Source: JAGMDK01 sp023128695 (GTDB lineage Bacteria > Planctomycetota > Phycisphaerae > UBA1845 > Fen-1342). Taken from it: a stretch of DNA of 13,086 nt. This document shows, piece by piece, positions 12,196 through 13,086 of this stretch. The notes beneath the pieces were generated by a model that was not told the origin of the DNA, did not search any database, and saw nothing but the letters and a program-made list of their open reading frames with translations. Position 1 is the stretch's first letter. Every line of letters starts with the position of its first letter. The DNA is taken from contig DAOVQG010000115.1 in the NCBI GenBank assembly GCA_030628805.1, positions 1 through 13,086 of the forward strand, given 5' to 3'. Position numbers and translations under genes: made by a program.

Positions 12196-13086
12196 CTGAG
12201 CGCAGAACCGACCAAGCCGTCCCCGACGCCACCCGGGCACGATCTGGGCTCGCTCTGTTCGCGGAGCGCACTCGTCCTGGCGCTGATGCTGCTCGCCGCC
12301 ACCTTCTTCCTGATCAGCCCGGTGCCGGGCAAGACCTATCCGGGTCAAATCCCCTGGCGCGACATCTCGGTCCTCCGCCCCCTGACCGAGCTGATGTCGC
12401 TCAACGGGCTGGTCGCCACCGAGCGCGGCGTAGAGATCAAAGACTTCGCCTTCCATCTCGCGGCGGCACTCGGGCTGGCCCTGCTCGGCGTGAGCCAGTT
12501 CGCAAAGCCCGCACTTCGCGGACACTCGCGCGCCGCGAAAACCGCCTCTTATGCTCAAATCCTGCTGGCCGGGTGGGTGCTGCTGTCACTGTTGAGCAGT
12601 TTGTGGTCCGGGGCGCCGAATTATTCAGGAGGACAGGCGGCACTGTACGCCCTTTGTATTGGCTGGGCCGTCGCCCTGAGCCAGACCCTCGCTCGCCGCG
12701 ACCTGCCGCGTTTGCTTTACGGCGTGCTCATAATCACGGCGTTGGGAGCCGCTTTGTGCGTGTGGTATTACTACGAACGCAATCCGCACCATCGGCCGGG
12801 CTTCCCGCTCGGGAACGCGACCGTGCTGGCACCGGCGATCCTGCCGGGCGTTCTGATCGCCGGCGCGGTGCTGTGCGGATCCGTTTGGATGTTGCTGTGC
12901 GGAACCGTTTGGAGCTTTCTCCGCACCGGGCGTGTGACCTGGAGCCGGCCGGCAATCGGGGCCGGTGGGGCGGGCCTCCGTGCCCGTCAATACGATCTGA
13001 TGGCGGCCGCAGAGGGCCACCCCACCGATCTGATGGCGGCCGCAGAGGGCCACCCCACCGATCTGATGGCGGCCGCAGAGGGCCAC
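12196..13086 (+). CDS. O-antigen ligase-like (Wzy/WaaL type) membrane protein, 3' partial
   Basis: The frame is open from the TAG at 12160 to the right edge. It encodes a polytopic protein with hydrophobic segments such as SALVLALMLLAATFFLI, FAFHLAAALGLALLGV, ILLAGWVLLSLLSSLW, AALYALCIGWAVAL, LLYGVLIITALGAALCVWYY and LAPAILPGVLIAGAVL. The phrase LLSSLWSGAPNYSGGQAALY followed by RPGFPLGNATVLAP resembles the N-terminal half of O-antigen ligases and polymerases, which act on lipid-linked glycans at the membrane. There is no ATG, GTG or TTG in frame before TM1. CTG at 12196, seven bases after aaggcgag, is my chosen start; ATC at 12190 is another option, and ATG 12286 would cut TM1. The last 93 bases are tandem repeat. 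Confidence 0.65.
   Translation, partial: MSAEPTKPSPTPPGHDLGSLCSRSALVLALMLLAATFFLISPVPGKTYPGQIPWRDISVLRPLTELMSLNGLVATERGVEIKDFAFHLAAALGLALLGVSQFAKPALRGHSRAAKTASYAQILLAGWVLLSLLSSLWSGAPNYSGGQAALYALCIGWAVALSQTLARRDLPRLLYGVLIITALGAALCVWYYYERNPHHRPGFPLGNATVLAPAILPGVLIAGAVLCGSVWMLLCGTVWSFLRTGRVTWSRPAIGAGGAGLRARQYDLMAAAEGHPTDLMAAAEGHPTDLMAAAEGH
12994..13086 (+). repeat. 33-bp in-frame tandem repeat, coding DLMAAAEGHPT
   Basis: There are two complete units (12994-13026 and 13027-13059) and 27 bp of a third, identical throughout, continuing past the window edge. Each unit contains the palindrome gcggccgc. The array follows ggtggggcgggc (12964-12975), whose complement occurs in the palindromic element at 6629-6640, which links both to one family of dispersed repeats. 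Confidence 0.9.

Noticed and set aside
12082..12558. 158-codon minus-strand frame upstream of murC (possible murG/ftsW end)
   Set aside because: No MurG or FtsW motif; it is antisense to the membrane helices of the ligase-like gene.
12625..13086. Minus-strand frame with ALCGRHQIGGV repeats
   Set aside because: Antisense translation of the 33-bp tandem repeat; the plus-strand frame is continuous with a membrane protein.
12994..13086. CRISPR array
   Set aside because: The 33-bp units are directly adjacent with no spacers, so this is a simple tandem repeat.
1..13086. tRNA, rRNA or known riboswitch
   Set aside because: By reading both strands I found no cloverleaf with a TTCRANNC arm, no rRNA signature and no riboswitch core; no covariance search was possible.

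Overview
The window is GC-rich bacterial DNA that most resembles a planctomycete, probably an uncultured one. Four things point that way: a secreted RCC1-repeat protein ending in a dockerin-like calcium-binding tail; a cell-wall and division cluster (murC-murB-ddl-ftsQ) that is not followed by ftsA or ftsZ; an abundance of GC-rich palindromic repeats between and inside genes; and remnants of an IS1634-type transposase. The assignment rests on gene content and style only. No rRNA or other marker is present.

Layout. (1) 1-581: 3' end of a repeat protein (117-bp tandem units) with a dockerin-like tail. (2) About 630-1960: a gene graveyard. A frameshifted DUF3150-type gene is interrupted by a 56-bp palindrome. 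It is cut off against a reverse-strand fragment of a zinc-finger helicase, which in turn abuts the 3' end of an IS1634-type transposase. (3) 1960-2427: no convincing gene. (4) 2428-3467: a clean promoter, a 93-codon unknown gene, a 151-codon gene joining an IF2_N domain to a beta-rich C-terminal region that resembles the trypsin-co-occurring (trypco2) domain, and terminator-like hairpins. This is the best candidate for an undescribed module. (5) 3581-5565 (minus): a type II restriction-modification operon, methyltransferase first, endonuclease overlapping it by 4 bp. Direct repeats lie upstream of the methyltransferase. (6) 5881-12046 (minus): murC, murB, ddl, ftsQ and two multi-pass membrane proteins, the last two separated by two large palindromic elements. 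(7) 12196-13086 (plus): the 5' part of an O-antigen-ligase-like membrane protein, divergent from murC, which runs into an in-frame 33-bp tandem repeat at the window edge.

How they work together. MurC, MurB and Ddl supply steps of cytoplasmic peptidoglycan-precursor synthesis (UDP-MurNAc formation, L-Ala addition, D-Ala-D-Ala synthesis). The FtsQ-like protein would link wall synthesis to division at the membrane. Overlaps or short gaps through the first membrane protein indicate one transcript read from murC. The restriction-modification operon, the IF2_N two-gene unit and the decayed helicase/DUF3150 stretch make 600-5600 an accessory, probably defence-related island beside a core wall locus.
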